Source of the DNA: an uncultured Oscillospiraceae bacterium
GTDB taxonomy: Bacteria; Bacillota; Clostridia; Oscillospirales; Acutalibacteraceae
Length of the DNA: 17,156 bases
Assembly (NCBI GenBank): GCA_905203795.1
Contig: CAJKXG010000003.1
Location: 1 to 17,156, forward strand
Reading direction: 5' to 3'
Positions 1-7,862 of this stretch are shown in pieces. Position 1 is the first letter of the stretch. The number at the start of each line of letters is the position of its first letter. The position numbers were made by a program, and so were the translations under genes. The notes under the pieces were generated by a model that saw only the letters and a list, made by a program, of their open reading frames with translations, had not been told where the DNA came from and made no database searches.

Positions 1-80
1 TTTATATAGAAATTATATAGGGACGCACATCATAAGAAGGATCGCCCCCACCCATCGGAAATATACAGCCGCAATTCGCA

Positions 81-111
81 AAAAAGAGACGAGCCACGCT
101 CGTCTCTTTTT
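81..111 (-). terminator. Intrinsic terminator of the polysaccharide operon (bidirectional shape)
   Basis: A perfect 8-bp stem GAGACGAG/CTCGTCTC (86-93 with 99-106) encloses the 5-nt loop CCACG and is flanked by an A run on the left and a T run on the right, so it can work in both directions. It begins about 12 nt past the stop codon of the LCP gene and should end the minus-strand operon. Bases 1-80 to its left show no gene or motif I can support. Confidence 0.93.
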
Positions 112-123
112 CCTTGTCTGATT

Positions 124-1275
124 CTATCGCTCTACATACAGTTGGGTAAACCGTTTGCGTCCGCTTGCCAGTGTGATATTGCTCTTGCCGTACAACGCCA
201 TTTGCAGCGAATACGCGGCGCGAGGATAATCCACCCGCCAGAAGAACAGCCCGCCGATGGTGTCATCGATGCGGTCGGACGCGATCGGCATAACCATTTG
301 CTGCGTCGAATGCGACCGCCACGTGCCGACAAATCCCGCCGCCATGTTCAGCATCTCGCCCTTGCTCAGCCCCGTTTTGATATTGGGAAGCACATCCTCC
401 ACAATGGCGGACATGTCCGACAGACTGAGATTTCTCGCCTTTTGCAGCAGCGCCATCATCACTTTCCGCTGACGGCCGGTGCGCGCTTCCTCCGAGTCGA
501 TCTTGCGCAGACGTGCATAGTGAAGCGTCTGCTTGCCGGTCAATTGATGCGTACCCGCCGTCATCCCCAGCGCATCGGCTTCCGCCTGCGTCAGCGTCAT
601 GGACACACCGCCCAGCCGATCGATGACCGACGGAAACACAGCGAGATCGATCGCCGCGTAGTTGTCGATCTGCACCTTATAATGCGCCTCGATGGTCTTG
701 ATCGCCTGTACACCGCCGCCGTAGAAATACGCGTAATTCAGCTTTTCGTAGCCCGCGTGCTTGCCGGTGTTGATATAGGTGAACTGATCGCGCAGCAGGG
801 ACGCAAACGTGATCTTCTTCCAATCGTGATTGATGGACATCAGCATCATGCTGTCCGCACGGCGACCGTCGTCCACACCGATCAGCAAGATATTATACAC
901 ACGGCTGCTGCTCACCGCCTCGCCGTTGGCACACCAGCGGCGCATCGCCTCCTGCAACGACATGCCGCTGTACGGATTGTCGCTCTGGCTGCCCGTGCTG
1001 AACTCCTCCTCTTCGCGGGACGGTGCGGGCAATGTCGGCAGCGTCCCCGGATCGCTGCCTTCGTTTTCGTTGATCTCCGGCAGCGAATGATCCAGTATAT
1101 CCTGACCGTCATATGTGGTCGGCTTTTTATACACATCAATATCCGGCTTACTCAAAATATAATATGCCACCCCGCCGGCGGCTACACACAGCACACCGAT
1201 CAGCGCAAGCGGCACAATGATCAACCATTTGACCCATTTTTTCTTCTTTGGTTTTGCGTGCTCCGCCTTGCTCAT
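124..1275 (-). CDS. LytR-CpsA-Psr (LCP) family cell-wall polymer ligase
   Basis: A 383-residue membrane-anchored enzyme. LCP proteins transfer undecaprenyl-pyrophosphate-linked glycopolymers to peptidoglycan on the outer face of the membrane. A short basic cytoplasmic head (KPKKKKWVKW) precedes one membrane helix at about residues 17-40, then an acidic/proline-rich linker, then the LCP domain from about 127. Visible family marks are NILLIGVDD (about 128-136), RADSMMLMSI (139-148), LLRDQF (160-165), KLNYAYFYGG and the arginine-rich stretch ARLRKIDSEEARTGRQRK near 254-271. The start ATG overlaps the stop of the ABC exporter gene by four bases (ATGA), with AAAGGAAG upstream inside that gene, so the two are translationally coupled. 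As last gene of an operon with BY-kinases and CpsB, it probably attaches the same polymer that those proteins control. The family is clear; the substrate is inferred. Confidence 0.92.
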   Translation of the reverse strand: MSKAEHAKPKKKKWVKWLIIVPLALIGVLCVAAGGVAYYILSKPDIDVYKKPTTYDGQDILDHSLPEINENEGSDPGTLPTLPAPSREEEEFSTGSQSDNPYSGMSLQEAMRRWCANGEAVSSSRVYNILLIGVDDGRRADSMMLMSINHDWKKITFASLLRDQFTYINTGKHAGYEKLNYAYFYGGGVQAIKTIEAHYKVQIDNYAAIDLAVFPSVIDRLGGVSMTLTQAEADALGMTAGTHQLTGKQTLHYARLRKIDSEEARTGRQRKVMMALLQKARNLSLSDMSAIVEDVLPNIKTGLSKGEMLNMAAGFVGTWRSHSTQQMVMPIASDRIDDTIGGLFFWRVDYPRAAYSLQMALYGKSNITLASGRKRFTQLYVER

Positions 1276-3020
1276 GTCAACAGACTTCCTTTCTGCATGG
1301 CTTCCTCCGGCGAAATCTCCTCCAGCCGATTGTCATGCACCCGATACACCCGATGACACATAGTCAGCACACTGGGGCGATGGGTCGTGATGATGTAGGT
1401 TTTTCGCGTGTTCCACGACAACAGATTTTGCAGCACGCGCTGTTCGGTCTCTGCATCCAGCGCGGACGTCACCTCATCCAGCAACACAAACGGCGCGTCG
1501 TCCTTGATGAGCGCCCGCGCCAGCGACAGCCGTTGCGCCTGCCCTTCGGACAAGCCCTGTCCGTGCTTGCTGAGCGGCGTGTTGATGCCCTGCGGCAGCT
1601 CGTTCACAAATCCGTCGGCACACGCCAGCCGCAACACCTCGGCGACCTCCTCGTCTCCGGCGTCGGGGCGCATCAGCCGCACGTTGTCCGCGATTGTGCC
1701 GTCAAACAGCACCTTGCCCTGCGGCACATAAGTAAACAGCACCCGTGTCGCCGCGCTGACGGGCGCAGTGTGCCCGTGTGCATCCGAAATATCTGCCGTA
1801 CCGCCTGCCGGCGTCAACAGCCCCAGCATCAGCCGCAGCAGCGTGGTCTTGCCCTCGCCGGACGGTCCGACCAGCGCCACGATCTCCCCCGGCTTTGCCT
1901 GCATTTTTACCTGCCGCAAAATCGTATCGCCGTCGGAAAAGGCCACCTGCACGTCTCGCAGAGTCAGCGTCAACCCCTCTTCCTTGGCGGAAGCGGTCAG
2001 TGCGTCGATCTCCGGCGTGCGCGCGGTGTTCTCCTTCGGCAGCCCGATCACCGCCATCACACGTCCGGCGGAGGTGCACACCGAAATGGTGGAAGGCACA
2101 AGCTGCACCAACGAACGGAACGAGCCGGACAGCTTGGTCGCAAGCTGCACAAACAGCAGCAGCGTGCCGAAGGTGATATCCCCGCTCCACAGGCGGTACA
2201 CCGCCCAGCCGAGGCACAGATACGACGCCAGAATCCCCAGTGCCGACAGCAGCGAGGACGCGAGAATAGACAGACGGCTGTACGCAAACTGCACGCCCGC
2301 GTATTTCGTCTGATGCGCCCGCAGCCGCTCGCCGAACATATCCACCATATCGAACGCTTTGATCGGCTGCAACAGCGACAGCGTTTCCTGCTGGAACGCC
2401 ATCAGCTCGCCGCCCACCTCTTTCATCTCACGGCTTTGGCGGTGCATCCGCCGCAGCAGCAGGCGGGAAAACAACAGCGTGACCGGCAGCGCCGCCAGCG
2501 ACAGCAGCGCCATGATCGGGTCGTAATACACCATCATCACCAGCGCCGCCGCAAACATCGCGAACGCGGTCAAAAGATTGGGAATCCAGTTGATCATGCT
2601 GCTTGAAACCGACGATACATCGCTGTTCAGGCGCGACAGCAGATCGCCGCTGCGGTACTCGCCGAGCGACTCCCATTCGGAATGCATCACGCGGTCAAAC
2701 ACCTCGGACTGCATCTCGTTCTGCACACGCACGCTGATCTTCACGGAGAGCCAGCCGGTCAGCGCGTTGGTGCCGACATTGCCGAGCGCGAGCAGCACCG
2801 TACCGCCCGCATACAGCCAGATATGCGGCGCACGATTCGCCACCGCGTCGATCAGCCATTTGGAATATTGCGCGCTGTACAGGCTCATCGCCGTACCCAG
2901 CAGACCGAGCAGCGAAAACAGCAGCACCGGTTTCCAGTACACACGTGTGTGTGACAAGATCCAGCCCAACTCCCGCGTGACCTCGCCGCGTTTTTCTTTG
3001 ATTTTTTCAAACAGCTTCAT
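1272..3020 (-). CDS. ABC exporter half-transporter (fused permease and ATPase)
   Basis: About 582 residues, the usual length of a homodimeric type IV ABC exporter. The first ~320 residues hold six hydrophobic segments (for example about 33-50, 70-90, 150-170 and 255-275). The ATPase has Walker A GPSGEGKT (about 387-394 counted from the upstream TTG), Q-loop PQG, signature LSEGQ (492-496), Walker B FVLLDE (513-518), D-loop SALD and H-loop histidine in TTHRP, so it looks active. I chose ATG at 3018-3020; an in-frame TTG at 3026 lies closer (5 nt) to a weak GGAAAG Shine-Dalgarno and cannot be excluded. It sits 49 nt after the second BY-kinase and overlaps the LCP gene. It may export a lipid-linked sugar, a peptide or a modifying group for the polymer; the sequence does not say which. 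Confidence 0.9.
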   Translation of the reverse strand: MKLFEKIKEKRGEVTRELGWILSHTRVYWKPVLLFSLLGLLGTAMSLYSAQYSKWLIDAVANRAPHIWLYAGGTVLLALGNVGTNALTGWLSVKISVRVQNEMQSEVFDRVMHSEWESLGEYRSGDLLSRLNSDVSSVSSSMINWIPNLLTAFAMFAAALVMMVYYDPIMALLSLAALPVTLLFSRLLLRRMHRQSREMKEVGGELMAFQQETLSLLQPIKAFDMVDMFGERLRAHQTKYAGVQFAYSRLSILASSLLSALGILASYLCLGWAVYRLWSGDITFGTLLLFVQLATKLSGSFRSLVQLVPSTISVCTSAGRVMAVIGLPKENTARTPEIDALTASAKEEGLTLTLRDVQVAFSDGDTILRQVKMQAKPGEIVALVGPSGEGKTTLLRLMLGLLTPAGGTADISDAHGHTAPVSAATRVLFTYVPQGKVLFDGTIADNVRLMRPDAGDEEVAEVLRLACADGFVNELPQGINTPLSKHGQGLSEGQAQRLSLARALIKDDAPFVLLDEVTSALDAETEQRVLQNLLSWNTRKTYIITTHRPSVLTMCHRVYRVHDNRLEEISPEEAMQKGSLLT

Positions 3021-3069
3021 GGCCAATCCATCTTTCCGCCGTACCCGGCAAAACTTTAGCCATTACATG

Positions 3070-4623
3070 TTATTTATCTTGTGGCTTTTGCAATTCCGGC
3101 AGATCGTCTTCGACCAGATCCGCATCATCATCGTCCGCCGCCGAACCGTAGCCGTATCCGCCGTATCGATGCCCATAACCATAGCTGCCGTATCGGCTGT
3201 AATGTCCGTAATGCCCGTAATATCCGCGACCATACCGACCGTACGCATATCCGTAGCCATAGCGGCTGTAGCCCTCGGTGACACAGTTGAGCACGCAGCC
3301 CATCAGTTGAACGCCGGTGTCGCCAAACGATTCCATCGCCGCCAGCACATCGCGGCGACGGGCGTAATCCTGACGCACCACCATCAGCAGACCGTCCGCC
3401 ATTTCCGCCATCGCAAGAGACTCGGACATAATCCCCACCGGCGGGGTGTCCACGATGACATAGTCCACATAACCGGACAATTCCTCTATCAATTGCCGCA
3501 TCTTTTCAGAACCTGCCAGCTCCGCCGATGCTTTGCCCGCGTTGCCGCCGTAAACCACCCACATCGGCAGCTTCGGCAAGATCTGTAAAGCGCTTTCCAC
3601 AGCCGCCTTCCCCTGCAGCACATCAGCCAGCGTACTGACATCCGCCCGCTGCGGCGGCAGCATCCGCTGAAGCGATGACCGGCGCATATCCGCGTCGATC
3701 AACAGCACCTTTTTGCCGCGTTTGGCCAACGCCAGCGCGAGATTGACCGCAATGGTGCTCTTGCCCTCACCGGGCAATGCACTGGTCACCATCATGACCT
3801 TGATGTTGTCCTGCTGCAAGGAACGCAGCACCGTGCTGCGCAGCGCTTGTATGGAATCCGAAAACGAACGATCGACACGAGGCGAGGTGATCAACAAAGG
3901 CGCAGATTTCCCGCTGCGGCGCTTTTTCGTCTTTTGCTCGGCGATAGCACCGACGACTTTGCAACGCAAAAGCATCTCGACATCCGCCGTCGTGCGTACC
4001 GTATCGTTCATCATACCGTAAATCGCCAGCAGTGCCAGATCCAGCACCGCACCGACCAAAATGCCAAGATACGCCGCGCGTTTCAACGACACCGCGTTGT
4101 AAGGTGCGGTGGGAACAGACGGCTCATTGAGCAGCTCCAATTGCGTGTCGCCGATAACGTATTTCGCAATCTTGGGGTAGTTATAGATCACGGAATTCAA
4201 AATGTTATAGGCCATTTCCGGATCGTCGGCGGTCACCTCGATCGTAAACAGGCTAGTATCCTCCACTGCGGACGCACTGATGCTGCCCGGTATGCTCTCC
4301 AGCCCGAGATCCGCCGCCACCACATTGCTCAGCGGACTGCTGGTCAGGATATACGGAAATGTGGTCGCTAACTGCTTGGCAGCGGTGCGATTATAGTAGG
4401 TTGTGGCACCCGAAGCAACATTGGCGGAAATGGAGAAACTCGCGCTCGCCCGATAGCGGCTGGCGGAATCCCCGTATGCCAGCAACATGGCGGCGCATAT
4501 CAGCAGAAGAAGCCAAAGCCACAAGCGTTTGAAGCCTTTCCACATGCCATGCAGCAGATTGCCCAGCACCAATTCTCCCACTTGGGTAACGCCTTCCTTA
4601 TCGGAAGCTGTCGTACTACTCAC
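3070..4623 (-). CDS. Wzz/BY-kinase fusion with a long Tyr/Gly-rich tail (tyrosine-protein kinase)
   Basis: A 517-residue single-chain bacterial tyrosine kinase of the polysaccharide co-polymerase class. An N-terminal Wzz-type region lies between membrane helices at about 33-50 and 183-203, with the proline-containing PTAPYNAVSLKRAAYLG segment just before the second helix. The cytoplasmic kinase has Walker A PGEGKST (284-290), Walker A' VLLIDADMR (306-314) and Walker B YVIVDTPP (388-395). The tail (452-492) contains 16 tyrosines separated mostly by glycine, histidine or arginine, the expected autophosphorylation cluster; it is followed by an unusual acidic end (DDDDADLVEDD). The start is GTG at 4621-4623, with AAAGGAGG nine bases upstream. 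It should control chain length and activity of polymer synthesis through cycles of phosphorylation, reversed by the CpsB-like phosphatase of the same operon. It follows the other kinase gene after 21 nt. Confidence 0.93.
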   Translation of the reverse strand: MSSTTASDKEGVTQVGELVLGNLLHGMWKGFKRLWLWLLLLICAAMLLAYGDSASRYRASASFSISANVASGATTYYNRTAAKQLATTFPYILTSSPLSNVVAADLGLESIPGSISASAVEDTSLFTIEVTADDPEMAYNILNSVIYNYPKIAKYVIGDTQLELLNEPSVPTAPYNAVSLKRAAYLGILVGAVLDLALLAIYGMMNDTVRTTADVEMLLRCKVVGAIAEQKTKKRRSGKSAPLLITSPRVDRSFSDSIQALRSTVLRSLQQDNIKVMMVTSALPGEGKSTIAVNLALALAKRGKKVLLIDADMRRSSLQRMLPPQRADVSTLADVLQGKAAVESALQILPKLPMWVVYGGNAGKASAELAGSEKMRQLIEELSGYVDYVIVDTPPVGIMSESLAMAEMADGLLMVVRQDYARRRDVLAAMESFGDTGVQLMGCVLNCVTEGYSRYGYGYAYGRYGRGYYGHYGHYSRYGSYGYGHRYGGYGYGSAADDDDADLVEDDLPELQKPQDK

Positions 4624-4644
4624 CGAATCCGTCCTCCTTTCCCC

Positions 4645-6063
4645 TTATTGAGCCGTTCCGCGCCGCGTATCCCGCGACGAAGAAGCATAGTTCTTTTGTC
4701 CGTAGCCATAGCCGCCCGAGCCAAACGTGACGCCGGACGCGCCGTTGAACACGCAGCCAAGCACGCCGTTGCCCTGCTCTTTCAGCAACGAGATCGAATC
4801 GTTGACATCCATCGCCAGCGCGGCGTTGCAACGCACAACCAGCAACGCGGTATCCACCAGCGACGCCAACTCCTGTGAATCCAGTGCGACCGCCAGCGGC
4901 GGCGTATCCAGTAACACAAAATCATATTCCTGCCGCGTCTGCGCCAGCAATGCCTGCATACGCGCGGACGTCAGCAACTCATCCGCATTGTCGCCCATCG
5001 GCTTGGGGCAGAGCAACAGCGACAGACCGCTTTTCTCCTGAACGAGCCCGTGCCAATCCGACACCTGACCGGTCAGATACCGCGCATAAGACAGCGACGA
5101 CTTGGTGGGCTTTTCCAACACCTTGTGTATGGCGGGCTTGCGCAGGTCGCCGTCGATCAGCAGAACCTTTTTGCCCGCTTGCGCCAGCGCCAATGCCAGA
5201 TTGGCACAGACGGTGGATTTGCCCTCGTTTTCTAAGGTGCTCGTCACCATCAACGTCTTTTGATCGTCCTTCATCAGCATAGTCACGCGCATACGCAACC
5301 GCTTATACGCCTCGACAAACCAGAAATTGCTGTTAAAATTGGTGATCAACAAGCTGACCTTTCGACGCGTTTTTCCCACCCGACGGCGGCGCAACCGACG
5401 GCTTTGGTACGGCACACTCGCCAGCAGACGGGTATCCAGCTTGTCGCTCGCCTCAAGCGGGTTCTTGACGGTATCCCGCAGATACGACAGCACGCCGAAC
5501 AGCGCCATACCCGCCAGCAGACCGAGCAACAGCGCATACCCCGCATAACGGCGCGCCGGAGATGCGCTCATCGGCGCAGACGGCACCCGCGCCGGTTCCA
5601 ACACCCGAATCGACACCGTACCCATGATCGAACCGCTGTACTTGGGATACACCTCCTGCACCGTTTTCATGATGCGAAACGCCTTGTCCGGCTTATCCGC
5701 CGTCACGCTCAGCACCAGCAAATTGGTCTCGGGGATGGACTCCGCCGTGATCGTACCGGCAGGCACCGGCTCGCCCAACTGGTCGGAAACCTGCGTGCGC
5801 AGCGCCTCACTGTCCAGCACCAGTGAAAACGCCGTGGTCATATCCAGCGTCGCGGTCAGATTGGAATACGCGTTGCCGCTGTTGGAACGCGAAGAAATGA
5901 TCAATGTCGTAGACGAACGATAGGCCGGCTTGACCAACTGCGCGGTCAGCACAAACGTCACCATCGCGCAGGTGGCTGCCAGCATGAGAATGACCTTCCA
6001 ACCGGCAAGGATATCAAGCACCAGACTGGGGATATCGACCGCTATTTTCTTATTTCCGTCCAT
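4645..6063 (-). CDS. Wzz/BY-kinase fusion with a short tyrosine tail (tyrosine-protein kinase)
   Basis: A 472-residue relative of the next gene with the same plan. Membrane helices lie at about 23-43 and 174-193 around an extracytoplasmic Wzz region, with PSAPMSASPARRYAG before the second helix. The kinase has Walker A ENEGKST (278-284), Walker A' VLLIDGDLR (300-308) and Walker B FVLLDTPP (382-389). The ENEGKST form of Walker A is, as far as I know, common in Clostridia kinases and not a defect. The C-terminal tail is short, with only three tyrosines (GYGYGQKNY), against sixteen in the neighbouring kinase. The start ATG has GGAGGTG five bases upstream. The gene begins 12 nt after the Ig-like protein and ends 21 nt before the second kinase. 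Two full-length fusions in tandem suggest mixed oligomers or a division of labour; that is inference. Confidence 0.92.
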   Translation of the reverse strand: MDGNKKIAVDIPSLVLDILAGWKVILMLAATCAMVTFVLTAQLVKPAYRSSTTLIISSRSNSGNAYSNLTATLDMTTAFSLVLDSEALRTQVSDQLGEPVPAGTITAESIPETNLLVLSVTADKPDKAFRIMKTVQEVYPKYSGSIMGTVSIRVLEPARVPSAPMSASPARRYAGYALLLGLLAGMALFGVLSYLRDTVKNPLEASDKLDTRLLASVPYQSRRLRRRRVGKTRRKVSLLITNFNSNFWFVEAYKRLRMRVTMLMKDDQKTLMVTSTLENEGKSTVCANLALALAQAGKKVLLIDGDLRKPAIHKVLEKPTKSSLSYARYLTGQVSDWHGLVQEKSGLSLLLCPKPMGDNADELLTSARMQALLAQTRQEYDFVLLDTPPLAVALDSQELASLVDTALLVVRCNAALAMDVNDSISLLKEQGNGVLGCVFNGASGVTFGSGGYGYGQKNYASSSRDTRRGTAQ

Positions 6064-6075
6064 CTCACACCTCCG

Positions 6076-6903
6076 TTACTGCGCCACGACCGTCAGGTAG
6101 GCGACGCCGATATACCCGTTCCGGCTGCTGATGGAATACCGGATGATATACGTTCCCCGCTCCAATTCGGTCGGCGCGTTGGTGATGGAGACGGCGGCAT
6201 TGGCCAGTTTTTCGTCCGTCAATGCCGATTGCAGTTCCTTGATATAGCTGTACCAGTTGGGTTTTTCGCCGACCTTCCTATACACCAGGTAATCGGACAG
6301 CACGATGCGCGGCTGCGACAGGTTGCGTCCCGTCAGCCACACCGGCAGCGTCACCGTAGAGGTGTCGCCGGCGGAATTGCTGACGCTGAGCGTCACATCG
6401 TACAGCGCGATCGCCGTATCACGTACATTGTAATCGACAATCTCGATCTGATTGGTCAGATCACCGTCCAGCGAATCGCCCGCCGTCACGAATTTCAGCA
6501 CGTTATCAATCGTGACGGACGCCATGCGCATCTCCCCCGACAGCTTAAACTGCGGCGAAGTGTAATCCGTATACATCAGTTGGCGTGTGGCGCGCGACAC
6601 ATTGCCCGCACTGTCAAAAGCGACATAGGTCACCGTGCGCTGCATGTTCGTATCAAAAGTGGACAGAGATTCCACCATTACCGACGAGGTCACGTCCCCG
6701 TCGCGGTCGTCTGTCGCGGTCACGCCCTGCAGCAGCTCCTCCGTCGTCACCTTGGCGGAAACCCGCAAAATGTCCGTCGGCACCTGCAAAGTCGGCGCGA
6801 TGTTATCCTGCCGCATCCACAAAAACAGCAGATAGCAGACAAACGCCGCGACCAGCAGGAAAAATACTATATATTTGCCCACTCTTAAAAACTTACGCAT
6901 CAT
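6076..6903 (-). CDS. Membrane-anchored protein with Ig/HYR-like domains, second gene of the polysaccharide operon
   Basis: 275 residues, function unknown. One membrane helix at about 11-30 follows a basic start (MMRKFLRVGK), so the rest should face outward. After it come beta-rich repeats typical of bacterial Ig-like/HYR-type (DUF5011-like) domains: LQVP at 39-42, GVTATDDRDGDVTSSV at 60-75, FDSAGNVSRATRQ, then a second copy with AGDSLDGDLTNQI (141-153) and SNSAGDTSTVTLP (175-187), and a third, less regular segment from about 198. There are no catalytic motifs. Two ATG codons stand at 6903 and 6900 with a weak GGCGGA upstream. It lies 27 nt after the phosphatase gene and 12 nt before the first kinase. 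It resembles the divergently transcribed protein at 7863-8531. A role as extracellular partner or sensor of the polymer machinery is a guess from position. Confidence 0.85.
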   Translation of the reverse strand: MMRKFLRVGKYIVFFLLVAAFVCYLLFLWMRQDNIAPTLQVPTDILRVSAKVTTEELLQGVTATDDRDGDVTSSVMVESLSTFDTNMQRTVTYVAFDSAGNVSRATRQLMYTDYTSPQFKLSGEMRMASVTIDNVLKFVTAGDSLDGDLTNQIEIVDYNVRDTAIALYDVTLSVSNSAGDTSTVTLPVWLTGRNLSQPRIVLSDYLVYRKVGEKPNWYSYIKELQSALTDEKLANAAVSITNAPTELERGTYIIRYSISSRNGYIGVAYLTVVAQ

Positions 6904-6930
6904 GAATCCGCCACAATCCTCTCTTCGTAC

Positions 6931-7704
6931 TCATCTTCCCCACTCGCCGTCCGTTGATTCAAACGGAATCGGCGCAGGCGCTTCCACAGGCGCATCCGTC
7001 AAAATGCAAAGGGGGATATGCTTGGTCAACCGACGAGCGCAATCCTCCGAAAACGTTTTGCTCAGGTATTTAAAAACATCCATCATATACGGCGTGCGTT
7101 CTATGTGGGAATGCGCGTCGCTGGCGACTGCATGCACCAGCCGATGCGAAATCAGGCGGTGCGCCATGCTTTCGGCAGAGCGACCGAACCGGCCGAGCAA
7201 GCTACCCTTGTTCACCTGGATCAAACAGCCGGCGCGTACCCAGTCGTACGCGACAGTGGGATCATCCCGCACAAACGTATACCGTTCCGGATGCGCGATG
7301 ATCGGCACGACCCCCATATCGCGCAGTTCGCCGAGCAGCTCGCTTATCCATTCCGGGTCTTCATAGAAGGAAAATTCGATCAGCATGTACCGGCTGTTGT
7401 TCAGCGTGAGCAGCCGGCCGTCTCGGAGCAGCATCGGCACCTCATCCGTGCCGTACACCTCCATGCCCGGGAACACCCGCAGCGGCAGATGATAATCCGC
7501 CAGCATCTGTCGGAAGTCCTCAAAGCAACGCTGCCACTTCTCGTCATAGTAATTTTCAAACATGCCGGGAAGATTGGCATGCGGCGTCACGATCATCGTG
7601 TCCACACCGCCGTCCAGCGCCATACGCGCCATCTCCAACGACTGTCTCCAATCGTCCGAACCGTCGTCCATATCCGGCAAAATATGAGCGTGCAGATCGA
7701 TCAT
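6931..7704 (-). CDS. cpsB: CpsB/YwqE-like PHP-domain protein-tyrosine phosphatase
   Basis: 257 residues, the usual size of the metal-dependent PHP phosphatases that dephosphorylate BY-kinase tails. Metal-binding motifs are in family order: DLHAHILPDMDDGSDD (residues 3-18), VTPHANLPGMF, FPGMEVYG, IIAHPERY and ASDAHSH near the C-terminus. The ATG at 7702-7704 is preceded by GGAGAGG at 7713-7719. It is the first gene of the minus-strand operon, ahead of the two kinases that are its likely substrates. In Streptococcus and Bacillus, CpsB/YwqE reverse kinase autophosphorylation and so tune capsule or exopolysaccharide output. Family assignment is strong; the substrates here are inferred from the operon. 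Confidence 0.93.
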   Translation of the reverse strand: MIDLHAHILPDMDDGSDDWRQSLEMARMALDGGVDTMIVTPHANLPGMFENYYDEKWQRCFEDFRQMLADYHLPLRVFPGMEVYGTDEVPMLLRDGRLLTLNNSRYMLIEFSFYEDPEWISELLGELRDMGVVPIIAHPERYTFVRDDPTVAYDWVRAGCLIQVNKGSLLGRFGRSAESMAHRLISHRLVHAVASDAHSHIERTPYMMDVFKYLSKTFSEDCARRLTKHIPLCILTDAPVEAPAPIPFESTDGEWGR

Positions 7705-7742
7705 GGCGCATACCTCTCCATACTAAATTTATATCTTTTAAA

Positions 7743-7748
7743 AGCATA
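7743..7748 (-). promoter_or_regulatory. Extended -10 promoter of the polysaccharide operon
   Basis: On the minus strand TATGCT is preceded by TGG, an extended -10 element, about 39 nt upstream of the phosphatase start codon. The -35 position is only an A/T run (TTTTTT), so recognition would rely on the extended -10. The leader would be about 32 nt and holds no obvious attenuator. Confidence 0.55.
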
Positions 7749-7802
7749 CCATATTTTGAATGATAAAAAAAGAGAAAAATCGCGAAAAAATAGTAGAATT
7801 TC

Positions 7803-7832
7803 TTGCAAAACCATGGGCGGATTTGGTATACT
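7803..7832 (+). promoter_or_regulatory. SigA-type promoter of the Ig-like protein gene (plus strand)
   Basis: TTGCAA at 7803-7808 and TATACT at 7827-7832 are separated by 18 bp. TGG directly before the -10 makes it an extended -10 promoter. The predicted start is near 7839, about 24 nt before the ATG at 7863. Confidence 0.75.
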
Positions 7833-7862
7833 ATGCTCATAAAGGAAAGCAGGGGGATCGCT

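Noticed and set aside
1..80. Possible gene or RNA at the left edge
   Set aside because: An A/T-rich start and no open frame, Shine-Dalgarno or stable hairpin that could be supported.
142..2606. Long plus-strand frames opposite the LCP and ABC genes
   Set aside because: Their products are low-complexity His/Arg/Gln-rich and lack Shine-Dalgarno sites; the opposite strand encodes clear families.
3145..3273. Repetitive CCGTATCCG-like DNA as a possible repeat array or CRISPR
   Set aside because: The repeats are short, uneven and in frame with the Tyr/Gly tail of the BY-kinase; no spacers are present.
7803..7862. Upstream ATG at 7803 for the divergent Ig-like protein
   Set aside because: It falls within the -35 box of the promoter and has no Shine-Dalgarno; the ATG at 7863 has a good one.
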